The translations under genes and the position numbers were made by a program. Positions 53,715 to 63,900 of a stretch of 64,000 nt of DNA are shown piece by piece. The notes under the pieces were generated by a model that had not been told where the DNA came from, ran no database searches, and saw only the letters and a list, made by a program, of their open reading frames with translations. The first letter of the stretch is position 1, and every line of letters begins with the position of its first letter. Source of the DNA: CAINEC01 sp046073825. Its GTDB lineage: Bacteria; Bacteroidota; Bacteroidia; AKYH767-A; OLB10. The stretch spans positions 48,168 through 112,167 of the forward strand of contig JBJTMY010000063.1 in assembly GCA_046073825.1 (NCBI GenBank), in the 5' to 3' direction.

Positions 53715-55769
53715 TTATTTTAAGTATTTATCTAACCAATCGAAATAAACACGTTGCCACAAAATGCTATTTTGCGGTTTCAACACCCAGTGACCTTCAT
53801 CAGGGAAATATAAAAAGCGAGAAGGCACATTATTCATTTGTGCGGCAGTGAACGCTTCAATTCCTTGATTTAATGGAACACGAAAATCTTTTTCGTTATG
53901 AATAACCAGAATTGGAGTATCCCAGTTTTTTACAAAACGATTTGGTGAAAAGTCGTTATAACTTTTCGGTTGAGGCGTATTCCAATAAGGTCCTTCTAAA
54001 TCATGATTGGCAAAGAATAGTTCTTCCGTACAAGCAAATTCAGATTCCAGATTAAACACTCCGCAATGTGCAATAAAGGCTTTGAAACGCTTATTATGAT
54101 TACCGGCTAACCAATACACAGAAAACCCTCCGTAACTCGCACCTACAGCTCCTAAACGGCTTTTATCTACGTAAGGTTCACTGCTTACTTCATCAATTGC
54201 CGATAATAAATCCTTCATTGGTTGTCCGCCCCAATCACCTTGAATCTGATCATTCCACGATTCACCAAAAGACGGTAATCCGCGACGGTTAGGCGCGACA
54301 ATAATATAACCCTTAGCAGCCATCAAACTAAAATTCCAGCGATAAGAAAACGACTGACTCACGACACTTTGAGGACCACCTTGACAAAACAACAAAGCAG
54401 GATATTTTTTAGCAGGATCAAAATCAGGAGGATAAACTACCCAGACTAATTCTTCTTTACCATCGGTAGTTTTGACCATTCGCTTTTTAACTGTTGCCTT
54501 TTTGAAATTGGCCCAAACAGGATCTGTAATGGAAGTAATTTTTGTTACTTTATTATCTATTGCGTTAATAGCATACAATTCAGAAGGCATCGTCATATCA
54601 ACTCGAGCGGCAACAATTTTTGCATTAGCGCCCATACCCGACACCGTTAGTTCATTATAATCGGCCTGATCAAAAGTTAATTGTTTAAGCGGCGATTTTG
54701 ATTTAGGATTTAGATCGTAAGAAAACACTTGATGCGTTGCATTGATTGGCGAAAGAAAATACAACTTCTTACTATCTGTTGTAAATTGAACGCCATCTAC
54801 ATTATAGTCGAAATTGGTAATCAACTCCTTCTTTGTTTTTGAAGTAATATCATAAGCAAACAAACGATTTCGATCTGACTCATACCCTGGAGATTCCATC
54901 GAATGCCATAGAAGCATTTTTCCATCGGGTGACCAAACAGGATCATTATCATAACCATTCATTCCTTCGGTAAGATTAGTTGTTTTACCGGTTATTAAAT
55001 CATATAAATAAATTTCAGTGTTGGTGCTCATTGCATCATCCTTACCCCAAAGCTTCTCACAGGTATAGGCCAATGTTTTACCATCTGGCGAAAAAGCAAC
55101 TTGCTCATCGCCGCCAAAAGGACTTGTAGGTGCATCCCATTTTTCATTTAACAAAATATCTTTGGCTTCTCCATTCATTTTTCCAGCGGCATAGGAAACA
55201 ATAAAAATGTGACTATAGGCATAGTCGTGCCATGCATTCCAATGACGAAACATTAGACCATCGATGATACGTGCTCCATCTGTTTTAGGAAGATCAGGAT
55301 AAATTTCACTTGGTTTTTTATCCATTTTTACATCTGCTGCATACCATAGCTGATTCATTGCTGGCGAATAGCCAAAACAATTTATTCCACCGGCAAGACT
55401 AGTAACCTGTTGCTTATCGGTACCATCAGGATTTATTTCCCAAAGTTGAGAATCGCCATTTGCGTCTGCCATCATAAAACCTATTTTCTTCCCATCGGGG
55501 CGCCAGCGTGCACTGCTTTCATCGGCAGAAGAATTTAACAAGGGGGTTACTGCACCACCGTTAGGCGAAACAATGTACAAGTCACCTTGCCCTTTATTGG
55601 TTGGGACATCATACGTTCTAACACCAAACACAACCTTACTTCCATCAGGAGAAAGACGTGGATCAGAAACTCTTCCGATTTTCCATAAATCTTCAGGAGT
55701 TAAACTACCTTGCGCGAAGGAAATACTTGTCAAACAGACAAGCACCCAAACTAAATTTAATTTTTTCAT
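53715..55769 (-). CDS. S9 family prolyl oligopeptidase-type peptidase (DPP5/acylaminoacyl-like)
   Basis: The 684-residue protein has a signal peptide (MKKLNLVWVLVCLTSISFAQ). An N-terminal beta-propeller of WD40-like PD40 repeats (DPRLSPDGSKVVFG, DPVWSPDGKMLLWHS) follows. The C-terminal alpha/beta hydrolase domain has the nucleophile in GASYGGFSVYW near residue 543, the aspartate in HNEKDFRVPL near 620 and the histidine in DEGHWVL near 656. It is a secreted exopeptidase or oligopeptidase for short peptides. It is single-gene and unlinked to the S46 peptidase at the left edge. Confidence 0.95.
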   Translation of the reverse strand: MKKLNLVWVLVCLTSISFAQGSLTPEDLWKIGRVSDPRLSPDGSKVVFGVRTYDVPTNKGQGDLYIVSPNGGAVTPLLNSSADESSARWRPDGKKIGFMMADANGDSQLWEINPDGTDKQQVTSLAGGINCFGYSPAMNQLWYAADVKMDKKPSEIYPDLPKTDGARIIDGLMFRHWNAWHDYAYSHIFIVSYAAGKMNGEAKDILLNEKWDAPTSPFGGDEQVAFSPDGKTLAYTCEKLWGKDDAMSTNTEIYLYDLITGKTTNLTEGMNGYDNDPVWSPDGKMLLWHSMESPGYESDRNRLFAYDITSKTKKELITNFDYNVDGVQFTTDSKKLYFLSPINATHQVFSYDLNPKSKSPLKQLTFDQADYNELTVSGMGANAKIVAARVDMTMPSELYAINAIDNKVTKITSITDPVWANFKKATVKKRMVKTTDGKEELVWVVYPPDFDPAKKYPALLFCQGGPQSVVSQSFSYRWNFSLMAAKGYIIVAPNRRGLPSFGESWNDQIQGDWGGQPMKDLLSAIDEVSSEPYVDKSRLGAVGASYGGFSVYWLAGNHNKRFKAFIAHCGVFNLESEFACTEELFFANHDLEGPYWNTPQPKSYNDFSPNRFVKNWDTPILVIHNEKDFRVPLNQGIEAFTAAQMNNVPSRFLYFPDEGHWVLKPQNSILWQRVYFDWLDKYLK

Positions 55770-55806
55770 GCTTTGCTAATAAGAGGTCAAAATTGAAGAA
55801 AAGAAA

Positions 55807-56388
55807 TCAAACATCCATATTTTGAATAATAAATTGACGAGATAATTCGATCAACTTTCCCGGAGCAGGGTTATCCATTGTCATATTTCCGATTGCTACA
55901 CGTACTAGGCGCAAAGTAGGGAATCCGACGGCTGCTGTCATTTTACGAACCTGTCGATTTTTACCCTCTGTTAAACGCAGTTCAATCCACGAATCAGGCA
56001 CTGTTTTACGAAAACGAACAGGAGGTACCCGATCTGGGAGATCAGGGGTATCAATACGTCTTGCATCGGCACGACGAGTATTGTAATTCTGACCATCAAT
56101 GGTAATAGAAACCCCCTCTCTTAATTGTTGCAGTGCTTTATCGGTAATTAGACCTTCTACCTGTACGTAATAGGTTCGCTTATGCGCATTCTTTGGATGT
56201 AGCAATAATTGATTTAATGATTTGTCATTCGTTAAAATCATCAAGCCTTCGCTATCAGAATCCAGACGACCAACATTATAAACATCCTTTGGGATAGTAA
56301 GAAGAGACCCATAACCTTTTTTATTTCCTTCGTCGGTAAATTGAGAAAGTATATTATAAGGTTTATAAAACAAATAGTAGTTGTACAT
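55807..56388 (-). CDS. RsuA/RluE-family pseudouridine synthase
   Basis: The protein of 193 residues lacks the S4 domain. It has the catalytic-aspartate motif YNVGRLDSDSEGLMILTND and the family block LTEGKNRQVRKMTAAVGFPTLRLVRVAIG. The compact form resembles RluE, which modifies 23S rRNA; the target here is not certain. The ATG at 56388 is preferred because the upstream 22 codons are hydrophobic and overlap a CACCTTTG promoter variant and the divergent gene's promoter. Confidence 0.92.
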   Translation of the reverse strand: MYNYYLFYKPYNILSQFTDEGNKKGYGSLLTIPKDVYNVGRLDSDSEGLMILTNDKSLNQLLLHPKNAHKRTYYVQVEGLITDKALQQLREGVSITIDGQNYNTRRADARRIDTPDLPDRVPPVRFRKTVPDSWIELRLTEGKNRQVRKMTAAVGFPTLRLVRVAIGNMTMDNPAPGKLIELSRQFIIQNMDV

Positions 56389-56392
56389 CTTG

Positions 56393-56400
56393 CAAAGGTG
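56393..56400 (-). promoter_or_regulatory. Weak promoter -7 box for the pseudouridine synthase
   Basis: CACCTTTG on the minus strand, one mismatch to TAnnTTTG, 4 bases from the ATG. Confidence 0.35.
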
Positions 56401-56436
56401 ATAAATCCACCTCAAATAATAATTTATAAAAACAAT

Positions 56437-56444
56437 TATATTTG
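56437..56444 (+). promoter_or_regulatory. Promoter -7 box for the delta-60 T9SS gene
   Basis: TATATTTG lies 22 bases before the ATG at 56467 and inside the longer frame. Confidence 0.6.
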
Positions 56445-56466
56445 TAATAATCAACCCACAACCATC

Positions 56467-58560
56467 ATGATTAAAAAAGCACTATTGCTATTAAGCTTCG
56501 TATGCATTCAACAATTCTCCTTCGGACAAGCGGGAGCATTCGACTTAACATTTGCCAATGCAGGAATTGGCACTTATATGCCTGGCACATTGCAAGACGT
56601 TGGCTACAGTATTACAGGATTACCCGATTCAAGTATTTATGCATTGAGTGCTGCTAAGATTAATAATATTTCATCTTCAGTAGTTATGCATTTTAATGAA
56701 GATGGAACTGTTGATAGTTCATTTGGAACAAATGGGAAGGCTCTGATACAAGTGGGCACTTCGACTTACATGTATGGGATGGCACTTCAGTCGGACGGAA
56801 AAATTGTTGCCGTTGGATTAACATACACAACAGTATCTGATGGTAACTTTTTAACTTGCAGAATTAATACAGATGGAAGCATTGATACAACTTTTGGAAA
56901 TAATGGATACGCAATTCAAAGTTTTGGTACTGGCGAAGACGGAGCCAAAGCAGTAAAAATATTAAGCGATGGAAGTATACTCGTTGCTGGATATGCCAAT
57001 TCGGGTACGAAGAAATGTGCGTTTGTTAAATATGACACTGATGGAAATTTGATTACCTCCTTCGGATTAAGTGGAACATCGGTAATAACGATAGCAGGTT
57101 CGACTTCTGATCAAATAAACAGTATCGATGTTTTATCGGATGGAAGTATTGTTGGCGTTGGATATAAGACAGCAGGTTCTACTGGAACATTTGTTACTGT
57201 TGCAATACAATTAACCAACTTTGGAAATCAATTAAATATTTGGTCACCAGTAGTGGGGGGCTCGTCTTCACAAGGCAGTGTGGTTATTGCAGATGGAATG
57301 GAATTTTATATAGGGGGATACAACTCAAGTTCAAGTGCAACAAACATGTATCTCACAAAACTAAATACAACAGGTGCTATTCCTGCTACATTTAACGGTG
57401 GAGTAACTTCTTACTTAAACTCAGGTGCCGTAAATTATTTGTTGGGTGCAGTGCGACAACCTGATGGAAAAATTGTAATCTGCGGTGCAAGTGGAGCGCA
57501 GGCCTTTACAAGAGGTTGGTTAATTGCGCGATTCAATAGCAATGGTGCGCTAGATGCCACATTTGGAACCAATGGAAAAGTATCTTATTCGTTTGGCTCT
57601 GGAGTTTTCGCTGATGCTAATGCTGTATGTCTTTTCACCAATGGTAAAATTGGTGTAACAGGATTTCGGTCATCCACTGGCGGTAGTGCAAACGATTTAA
57701 TTATTATACGACTATTGAATGACACTTCATTCTGTATTATTCCTTCAACCCCATCAAGCGTTACAGGACAACAATACAATGTATGTGGCAAAACATTGAC
57801 CTATACGATTCCTGCGGTTGCTAATGCAGATAATTATACTTGGAGAGCAAGTAATCCGAATGTTTTGATTAATGGAGCACCCGGTCCTTTTACGGATACT
57901 GTTTTAACAGTAACAATTACATGGCCTGTAACACTTACCTCGAATACCACATTATTTGTAAAAGCCAATAATGCATGTGGCTCAAGTATTGAAAAAACAT
58001 TTGTAGCAATTGTACTTCCAGCTAACATAAACAGTATTAGCGGCTCAAACTTAAATGTATTTGGACAAACTACTAATTACTCCATTGGTTCTTCTGTTGG
58101 GGCAACAACATACACATGGACAACCAATGTGAATGGTGCGCAAATAAATGGTATTCAAGGCATGAATTACACCACAACAGATACCAGTATTTCTGTAACC
58201 TGGCCAACACAATTCACCAATGGAATTTTATATGTACAAGCGAGTAACGATTGTGGAAGTAGTCCTGTTTATACAATTAACTTATTAGGAACAGTAGGTT
58301 TGAATGAATTAAAATCATCTGCAATAATTGTTTATCCGAATCCTACGAATGAAAATAGTGTGATTACTATCCAAGCAGAATTAAATGGCAAAACAAATTT
58401 ACAATTGATGGATTTATCAGGTAAACTGGCAATTAATACAGTCATTGAATTCAAAAACAACGAAGCTGCATTAAATTTAGAAGGCCTGACAAAAGGAACT
58501 TATTTAATTAAGCTTATTAATGATGAAAAATCAATAACTAAGAAAATTACTATTCAATAA
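56467..58560 (+). CDS. Secreted delta-60-repeat protein with T9SS type A sorting domain
   Basis: The protein of 697 residues starts with a signal peptide (MIKKALLLLSFVCIQQFSFG). Residues about 25-420 hold delta-60-type repeats, recognisable as DGKIVAVG followed some residues later by DGSIDTTFGNNG, probably forming a propeller-like fold. Two Ig-like segments follow (around VTGQQYNVCGKTLTYTI and INSISGSNLNVFGQTTNYSI). The C-terminus IIVYPNPTNEN to SITKKITIQ is a T9SS type A sorting domain. The protein is expected at the cell surface; no enzymatic function is evident. Confidence 0.9.
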   Translation: MIKKALLLLSFVCIQQFSFGQAGAFDLTFANAGIGTYMPGTLQDVGYSITGLPDSSIYALSAAKINNISSSVVMHFNEDGTVDSSFGTNGKALIQVGTSTYMYGMALQSDGKIVAVGLTYTTVSDGNFLTCRINTDGSIDTTFGNNGYAIQSFGTGEDGAKAVKILSDGSILVAGYANSGTKKCAFVKYDTDGNLITSFGLSGTSVITIAGSTSDQINSIDVLSDGSIVGVGYKTAGSTGTFVTVAIQLTNFGNQLNIWSPVVGGSSSQGSVVIADGMEFYIGGYNSSSSATNMYLTKLNTTGAIPATFNGGVTSYLNSGAVNYLLGAVRQPDGKIVICGASGAQAFTRGWLIARFNSNGALDATFGTNGKVSYSFGSGVFADANAVCLFTNGKIGVTGFRSSTGGSANDLIIIRLLNDTSFCIIPSTPSSVTGQQYNVCGKTLTYTIPAVANADNYTWRASNPNVLINGAPGPFTDTVLTVTITWPVTLTSNTTLFVKANNACGSSIEKTFVAIVLPANINSISGSNLNVFGQTTNYSIGSSVGATTYTWTTNVNGAQINGIQGMNYTTTDTSISVTWPTQFTNGILYVQASNDCGSSPVYTINLLGTVGLNELKSSAIIVYPNPTNENSVITIQAELNGKTNLQLMDLSGKLAINTVIEFKNNEAALNLEGLTKGTYLIKLINDEKSITKKITIQ

Positions 58561-58580
58561 ATATTTCTATTTAAACAAGG

Positions 58581-58604
58581 AAGGTCGGCAAAATTGTCGG
58601 CCTT
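58581..58604 (+). terminator. Terminator after the delta-60 T9SS gene
   Basis: A 9-bp stem with two G-T pairs (AAGGTCGGC with GTCGGCCTT) followed by TTTT, overlapping the approach to convergent recX. Confidence 0.8.
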
Positions 58605-58606
58605 TT

Positions 58607-59074
58607 TTATTTGCTAATCACTTCTTCGATTAAATCTCGCTCAAACCCTCTTGAAGATAAATAAGCAATCAATTTGTATTTTCTTTTTAATGGATGTTTT
58701 TCTTTTTCCATTTTATTTCGTTTTTGAAAAGCCTCTTCCAGCATGTACATATATTTTGCCTCATCCAAACTATTCAACGCTTTTTTTATACAATACTCCG
58801 AAACACGTTTATGCTGCAAGGCAAATTTAATTTTTACTCTGCCCCACCCTAATTGATTTAATTTCCCATTGGCGAATGAAATAGCAAATCGTTCTTCATT
58901 CACAAATCCTTCAGAAATAATTCTTGTAAGTAGCTGTTCCACTTCGTCTTTAAACAAGCCCCAATCATAGAGCTTTTCGCGAACTTCCTGCTGAGCTCTT
59001 TCTTGATAAGCACACCATTTTGTTATTTTGGTATATGCTTCCCCGTTAGTAATATACTTCTTCCTTTTTTCCAT
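58607..59074 (-). CDS. recX: Regulatory protein RecX
   Basis: RecX inhibits RecA filament growth. The 155-residue helical protein has the family pattern of three-helix repeats, with WCAYQERAQQEVREKLYDWG, GFVNEERFAISFANGKLNQLGWGRVKIKFAL and a C-terminal KLIAYLSSRGFERDLIEEVI. The ATG at 59074 is preferred to the adjacent TTG. It follows the ABC ATPase gene by 6 bases, so it probably shares that transcript. recA is not in the window. Confidence 0.93.
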   Translation of the reverse strand: MEKRKKYITNGEAYTKITKWCAYQERAQQEVREKLYDWGLFKDEVEQLLTRIISEGFVNEERFAISFANGKLNQLGWGRVKIKFALQHKRVSEYCIKKALNSLDEAKYMYMLEEAFQKRNKMEKEKHPLKRKYKLIAYLSSRGFERDLIEEVISK

Positions 59075-59080
59075 CAAATT

Positions 59081-60820
59081 CTAATGAGGGATTGAAGCTA
59101 GTAAGCGCTGAGTATATTCCGATTTAGGATCTTCATAGATTGCTTTTGCTTCTCCCATCTCTTCAATTTTACCATTTCTCATAACAATCATGGTATCGCT
59201 CATATAGCGAACTACCGATAAATCATGAGAGATGAAAATATAAGTCAGATCATTTTCTTCTTTCAATTCATTGAGCAAATTGAGAACCTGAGCCTGTACA
59301 GAAACATCAAGAGCGGAAACCGATTCATCGCAAATCAGAAAAGAAGGCTGAACAGAAAGAGCGCGTGCAATACAGATACGTTGACGTTGTCCACCTGAGA
59401 ACTGATGAGGATACTTATTCATAGCATCTACATTCATTCCCACTTTTTTCAGGAGTTCTTCTGCCATGAATACTTTTTCCTGATTAGAAGCACCAATGCC
59501 ATGCACAATCATTGGTTCTATTATCGCTTCACTAATTTTTAATCTTGGGTTAAGGCTTGAATAAGGATCTTGAAAAACAAGTTGCATTTTCTTGCGTAAA
59601 GAACGCATTTCACTTCCTGAATAATTTAAAATATTTTCTCCTTCAAACTGCACCTCTCCACTATTCGCTTCTATGAGTCGTAGAATAGCTCTTCCCAAAG
59701 TAGTCTTACCACATCCTGACTCTCCTACTACTCCTAGCGTTTCTCCTTTACGAACATCGAAAGTAACATGATCCACTGCAGTAAATGAAGAAGTCACCTT
59801 CCCAAAAATATTTTTACTTGTTGGAAATGAAACCACCAAATTTTTAACAGCAAGTAAATTCGGTTGACTTTCCAACTTCAATTTTTGTTTTAATCTATCC
59901 GAATCCTCGAGGACTAACTCTTTTCGTAGCTGCGCAATCGTTACACCTGTTTCTGCAAATTGACCTTCTTCATTAATGCGCATAAAATCCTGCACAGTTG
60001 GTAATTTTTTCAGATTAATATTAGCTGCTGGTCTACACGACAAAAGCCCTTTTGTATAAGGATGAAGAGGATTTTCGAGCACACTTTTTGTAACTCCCTG
60101 CTCTACAATATTACCCTTATACATCACGATAACGTCATCTGCGATTTTAGAAATCACCCCAAGGTCATGCGTAATAAAAATCATAGCCATACCCGTTTCT
60201 TCTTGAAGTTCTTTGAGAAGATCTAGGATACTGGCTTGCACAGTTACATCTAATGCAGTAGTAGGTTCATCGGCAATCAACACCTTTGGATTACAAGAAA
60301 TAGCCATAGCAATCATTACCCGTTGTTTTTGTCCGCCGGATAACTGATGAGGATATGCATCGTACATCGACTCTGGTCGAGGCAATTTCACTTTTTTAAA
60401 AAGCTCAATTGTTTTCAAACGCGCTTCTTTACTAGAAACTTTCTGATGAAGCTTGATGGCTTCAGCAACTTGACTCCCACAAGTAAAAACAGGATTCAAG
60501 GACGTCATTGGTTCCTGAAAAACCATGGCAATATCACTACCTCGATATTGACGGATATCCTCTTCCGATAGTGAAATTAAATCGACCTGTTTATTTTTCT
60601 TCGAATTAAAATTCGTTTGACCCGTTATCGAAGTTCCTTTTGCTGTAGGCAAAAGCTTCATTAACGAAAGTGAGGTTACCGATTTTCCTGAGCCAGACTC
60701 CCCAACAATTCCTAATGTTTTTCCAGCCTCCAACGAAAAAGAAATTCCGTTCACAGCTGTGAACGGCTTATCGCCATTATTAAATGTTATTTTTAAATGA
60801 TGTACGCTTAAAACTTCCAT
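59081..60820 (-). CDS. Fused peptide ABC transporter ATP-binding protein (DppD-DppF type)
   Basis: The 579-residue protein joins two ABC ATPases. The first has Walker A GIVGESGSGKS near residue 38, signature LSGGQKQRVMIAMA and Walker B VLIADEPTTALD. The second has Walker A GVVGESGCGKT near residue 367, signature FSGGQRQRICIARA and Walker B FLICDESVSALD. Each carries the oligopeptide-type C-terminal extension with NPLHPYTKGLL and KSEYTQRLL. They energise di/oligopeptide import, but no permease or binding-protein gene is adjacent. The start is the ATG at 60820, with a TAACTTCG box 17 bases upstream. Confidence 0.95.
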   Translation of the reverse strand: MEVLSVHHLKITFNNGDKPFTAVNGISFSLEAGKTLGIVGESGSGKSVTSLSLMKLLPTAKGTSITGQTNFNSKKNKQVDLISLSEEDIRQYRGSDIAMVFQEPMTSLNPVFTCGSQVAEAIKLHQKVSSKEARLKTIELFKKVKLPRPESMYDAYPHQLSGGQKQRVMIAMAISCNPKVLIADEPTTALDVTVQASILDLLKELQEETGMAMIFITHDLGVISKIADDVIVMYKGNIVEQGVTKSVLENPLHPYTKGLLSCRPAANINLKKLPTVQDFMRINEEGQFAETGVTIAQLRKELVLEDSDRLKQKLKLESQPNLLAVKNLVVSFPTSKNIFGKVTSSFTAVDHVTFDVRKGETLGVVGESGCGKTTLGRAILRLIEANSGEVQFEGENILNYSGSEMRSLRKKMQLVFQDPYSSLNPRLKISEAIIEPMIVHGIGASNQEKVFMAEELLKKVGMNVDAMNKYPHQFSGGQRQRICIARALSVQPSFLICDESVSALDVSVQAQVLNLLNELKEENDLTYIFISHDLSVVRYMSDTMIVMRNGKIEEMGEAKAIYEDPKSEYTQRLLASIPH

Positions 60821-60837
60821 GGATTGCTATTGGAAGC

Positions 60838-60845
60838 CGAAGTTA
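60838..60845 (-). promoter_or_regulatory. Promoter -7 box for the ABC ATPase-recX operon
   Basis: TAACTTCG on the minus strand, 17 bases before the ATG. Confidence 0.5.
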
Positions 60846-60871
60846 ATTATTTATTAGAAATCCGATAAAAC

Positions 60872-60903
60872 AAGGTCGGCAGCCCGTTTGGGCTGCCGAC
60901 CTT
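60872..60903 (-). terminator. Terminator after the SprB-repeat T9SS gene
   Basis: A perfect 14-bp stem (AAGGTCGGCAGCCC with GGGCTGCCGACCTT), 4-base loop, then TTGTTTT on the minus strand. Confidence 0.92.
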
Positions 60904-60937
60904 AGATAAAACATTATCGTTAAGATAACTCTTTCTA

Positions 60938-63900
60938 TTACTCTACAATAACACGTAACGTTTCCGTGTTATTGTTCGACTGAACCTGTAATAAATAGAT
61001 ACCTTTTGCAAATGTAGATACATCAATAGTATTTGCATTTGCACCAGCAGCTACTGCTTTCATTTCAGCGTAAACAACGCGACCAGAAGCATCACGCATT
61101 GACATATTTACATTTTGCGATTCTTCTGCTGTAAACTCAACTGTTAAGTTACTTTGAACAGGGTTAGGATAAGCAAATATTGCTAATGAAGTTCCAATGC
61201 GAGGACAAACAGTAGAAATCACTGCTAATACTCTCACATTTGAAATACCACAAGAGTTGGAAGCTTTAACCGTTACAATTCCATTAGCAGAAGCTGTTGG
61301 ACCATAAGTCATGCTAATAATCTTCGACCCTTGACCAGCATTTATCACTGCTCCACCCGGAACTGTCCAAGCGTAAGATGTAGCACCTTGAACAGTTGTA
61401 GTTGAGTACGTCTGCGTACTGTTCACACACACCGTAACTGGGCCATTAATTACAGCAGGAATTGCTGGAGTTGATTTCACGGCTAAGCTACGAGCAGAAC
61501 CAGTACCACAACCATTATTAGCAGCTACTGTTATGTTTCCAGAAGTAAAGGAACTTCTGAAGTTAACAGTGATTGAATTAGAGGTAGAAGTACCTGAAAT
61601 AGTTGCACCTGTAGGAACTGTCCATACATAACTTGTAGCACCACTCATAGGAGAAACTGAATAAGTAACGTTAGACGTTCCACACAATCCATCGATAGGA
61701 CCTGTAATTGCTCCTGGAGCGCTTAATACATTACGTGAAACTGAACGACTACGGGCAGCACTTGTTCCACACAAGTTGCTTGCAGTAACTGTAATATTTC
61801 CACCTACAAACGAAGCGCCATAAGAAACAGAGATTATGTTTGTTCCTGCTCCAGTTACAATTGTTGCTCCTGTTGGCATTGTCCAATTATACTGTGATGC
61901 ACGCGCAACTGAACTAATTGAATATGTATACACATCACCAACACATGCTCTGTCTGGTCCTGATATTGAAGGAGGCGTTACTGGTGCCGCGACTGTTGCA
62001 AGTACATTGATGCTTGATGATGTTGAATTGAAACATCCATTACTGTTGTTTGGCGTTACGGATATCACTCCATTTAATCCTACCTGTACATACGAGTCGA
62101 CAAACTTAATCTGGACTGAACTTCCCGTTGCATTACCAATAATTGTTATACCTGGAGAAGTTGTCCATGTATATGAACTAGCTCCTGATACAGGTGTAAT
62201 TGAATAAGTATACAATAAAGATCCTGGATTACAATAAGTCGTTGCTCCTGAGATTGCACTCGGTGCTTCCGGTAATGGTACAAAAGTTAATGTAATTGTA
62301 CTAGTTGCTTCAGTACAAAGTCCAAATGCATTAGTTGTTAAAGTCAATGTTACCGACCCTATAGTATTATCAGCGGAAGATGGAACGTAGATAGCATTTA
62401 ATGCGTTAGCAGAAGGAGTAAATGTGCCTGTACCGCTTGTTGACCATGTTGCCGTTGTAGCGCTACCACCGAAAGAACCACTTAATTGAATATTCGATCC
62501 TGCACACACTGTCACATTCGATCCTGCATTAGCTGTTGGAGGATTTATACATTCACATCCTTCATCTATTAATCCATTACAGTTATCATCAATTCCATTG
62601 TTACAAATTTCCGTTGCATTAGGATTAACACTTGCATTATTATCGTTGCAATCGCCTGCAATCGCAACGTAACCAGCAGGAGCACCTGTACAAGAATTCA
62701 TTGTACTTGCAGAATTACCATAACCGTCATTATCAACATCAGCATAATAAACAGTAGATACTGTTATTGTTAAGTTCAACGTATAATCTTGACAATTTGC
62801 GTAATAAGTATAAGTGCCCGATTGCGTATAGGTCTGACCGTTAGCAGACCACGTGTACGTATCACATCCGTTAGCGTTGGTCACAATAGATGACGCAGGA
62901 GAACCCGTTACATCCCACTGACATGAAGTAGTGTTGAACGTTGCTGTTTGATAACATGCTAATGTTGGCATTGCTGGTTGCAATCCTGTTACTACCCATT
63001 GACAAGTTCCATAATTGAATGTCGCAGTTTGATAACATGCTAATCCAGTAGGAGCTGCTGGTTGAGGGGTAACTGATAACACTAATGTAGCTGTACTATC
63101 ACAACCATTGGCTGCAGTTAATACAGTTGAATAACTACCCGACTGCGTGTATGTAACATTGTTTGCCGTCCAAGTATAGAAACTACAAGCAGAAATATAC
63201 ATCGTGCCAGTAATAGGTGCTGGTGCTGCATTGATAGTTGCTGTGGCAGATTTTGTACATCCATTAGCATCCGTTACAGTATAGGTATAAGTACCAGCTA
63301 TTAAGTTAGTAGTAGTGCCATTAAATGTGTATGATCCTGTTCCTCCGTTCGCTGTTAAGCTTACTGAACCAGTACTACCATTACATAAAATCTGATTTGC
63401 TGTTGCTGTCAATGTTAATGCACTTGGTGCTGAATTAATCGTTGCACTTGCAATTGCACTACATCCATTTGCATCTGTCACTGTATAGTTATACGCTCCT
63501 GCTGTTAAACTTGTAGAGGTTCCATTGTATGAATATGGTGCTGTTCCTCCTGTGGCAATTAATGCTACGGATCCCGTTCCACCATTACATAAAATCTGAC
63601 TTGCTGTTGCTGTTAAGTTCAACGCGGCTGGTGCTGCATTGATTGTTGCACTTGCACTTGCACTACATCCGTTTGCATCTGTAACTGTATAGTTATAAGT
63701 TCCTGCTGTTAAATTGGTAGTTGCATCTCCGCCGTATGTAAATGAACCTGTTCCGCCATTCGCTGTTAAGCTTACGCCTCCAGTTCCTCCATTACATAAA
63801 ATCTGATTTGCTATTGCACTTAATATAACTGCACTTGGTGCTGCATTAATAGTTGCACTTACGCTTGCACTACATCCGTTTGCATCAGTCACCGTATAGT

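Noticed and set aside
56341..56466. Longer start of the delta-60 T9SS protein
   Set aside because: The extra 42 residues precede a clean signal peptide and contain the promoter box and the divergent gene's start.
60872..60903. Palindrome as a mobile-element end or attachment site
   Set aside because: It has a perfect stem, short loop and T-run directly after a gene stop, which is an ordinary terminator; no transposase or integrase is nearby.
63892..63892. Start codon of the SprB-repeat protein at 63892
   Set aside because: The frame continues open to the window edge with the same repeat sequence, so this ATG is internal.
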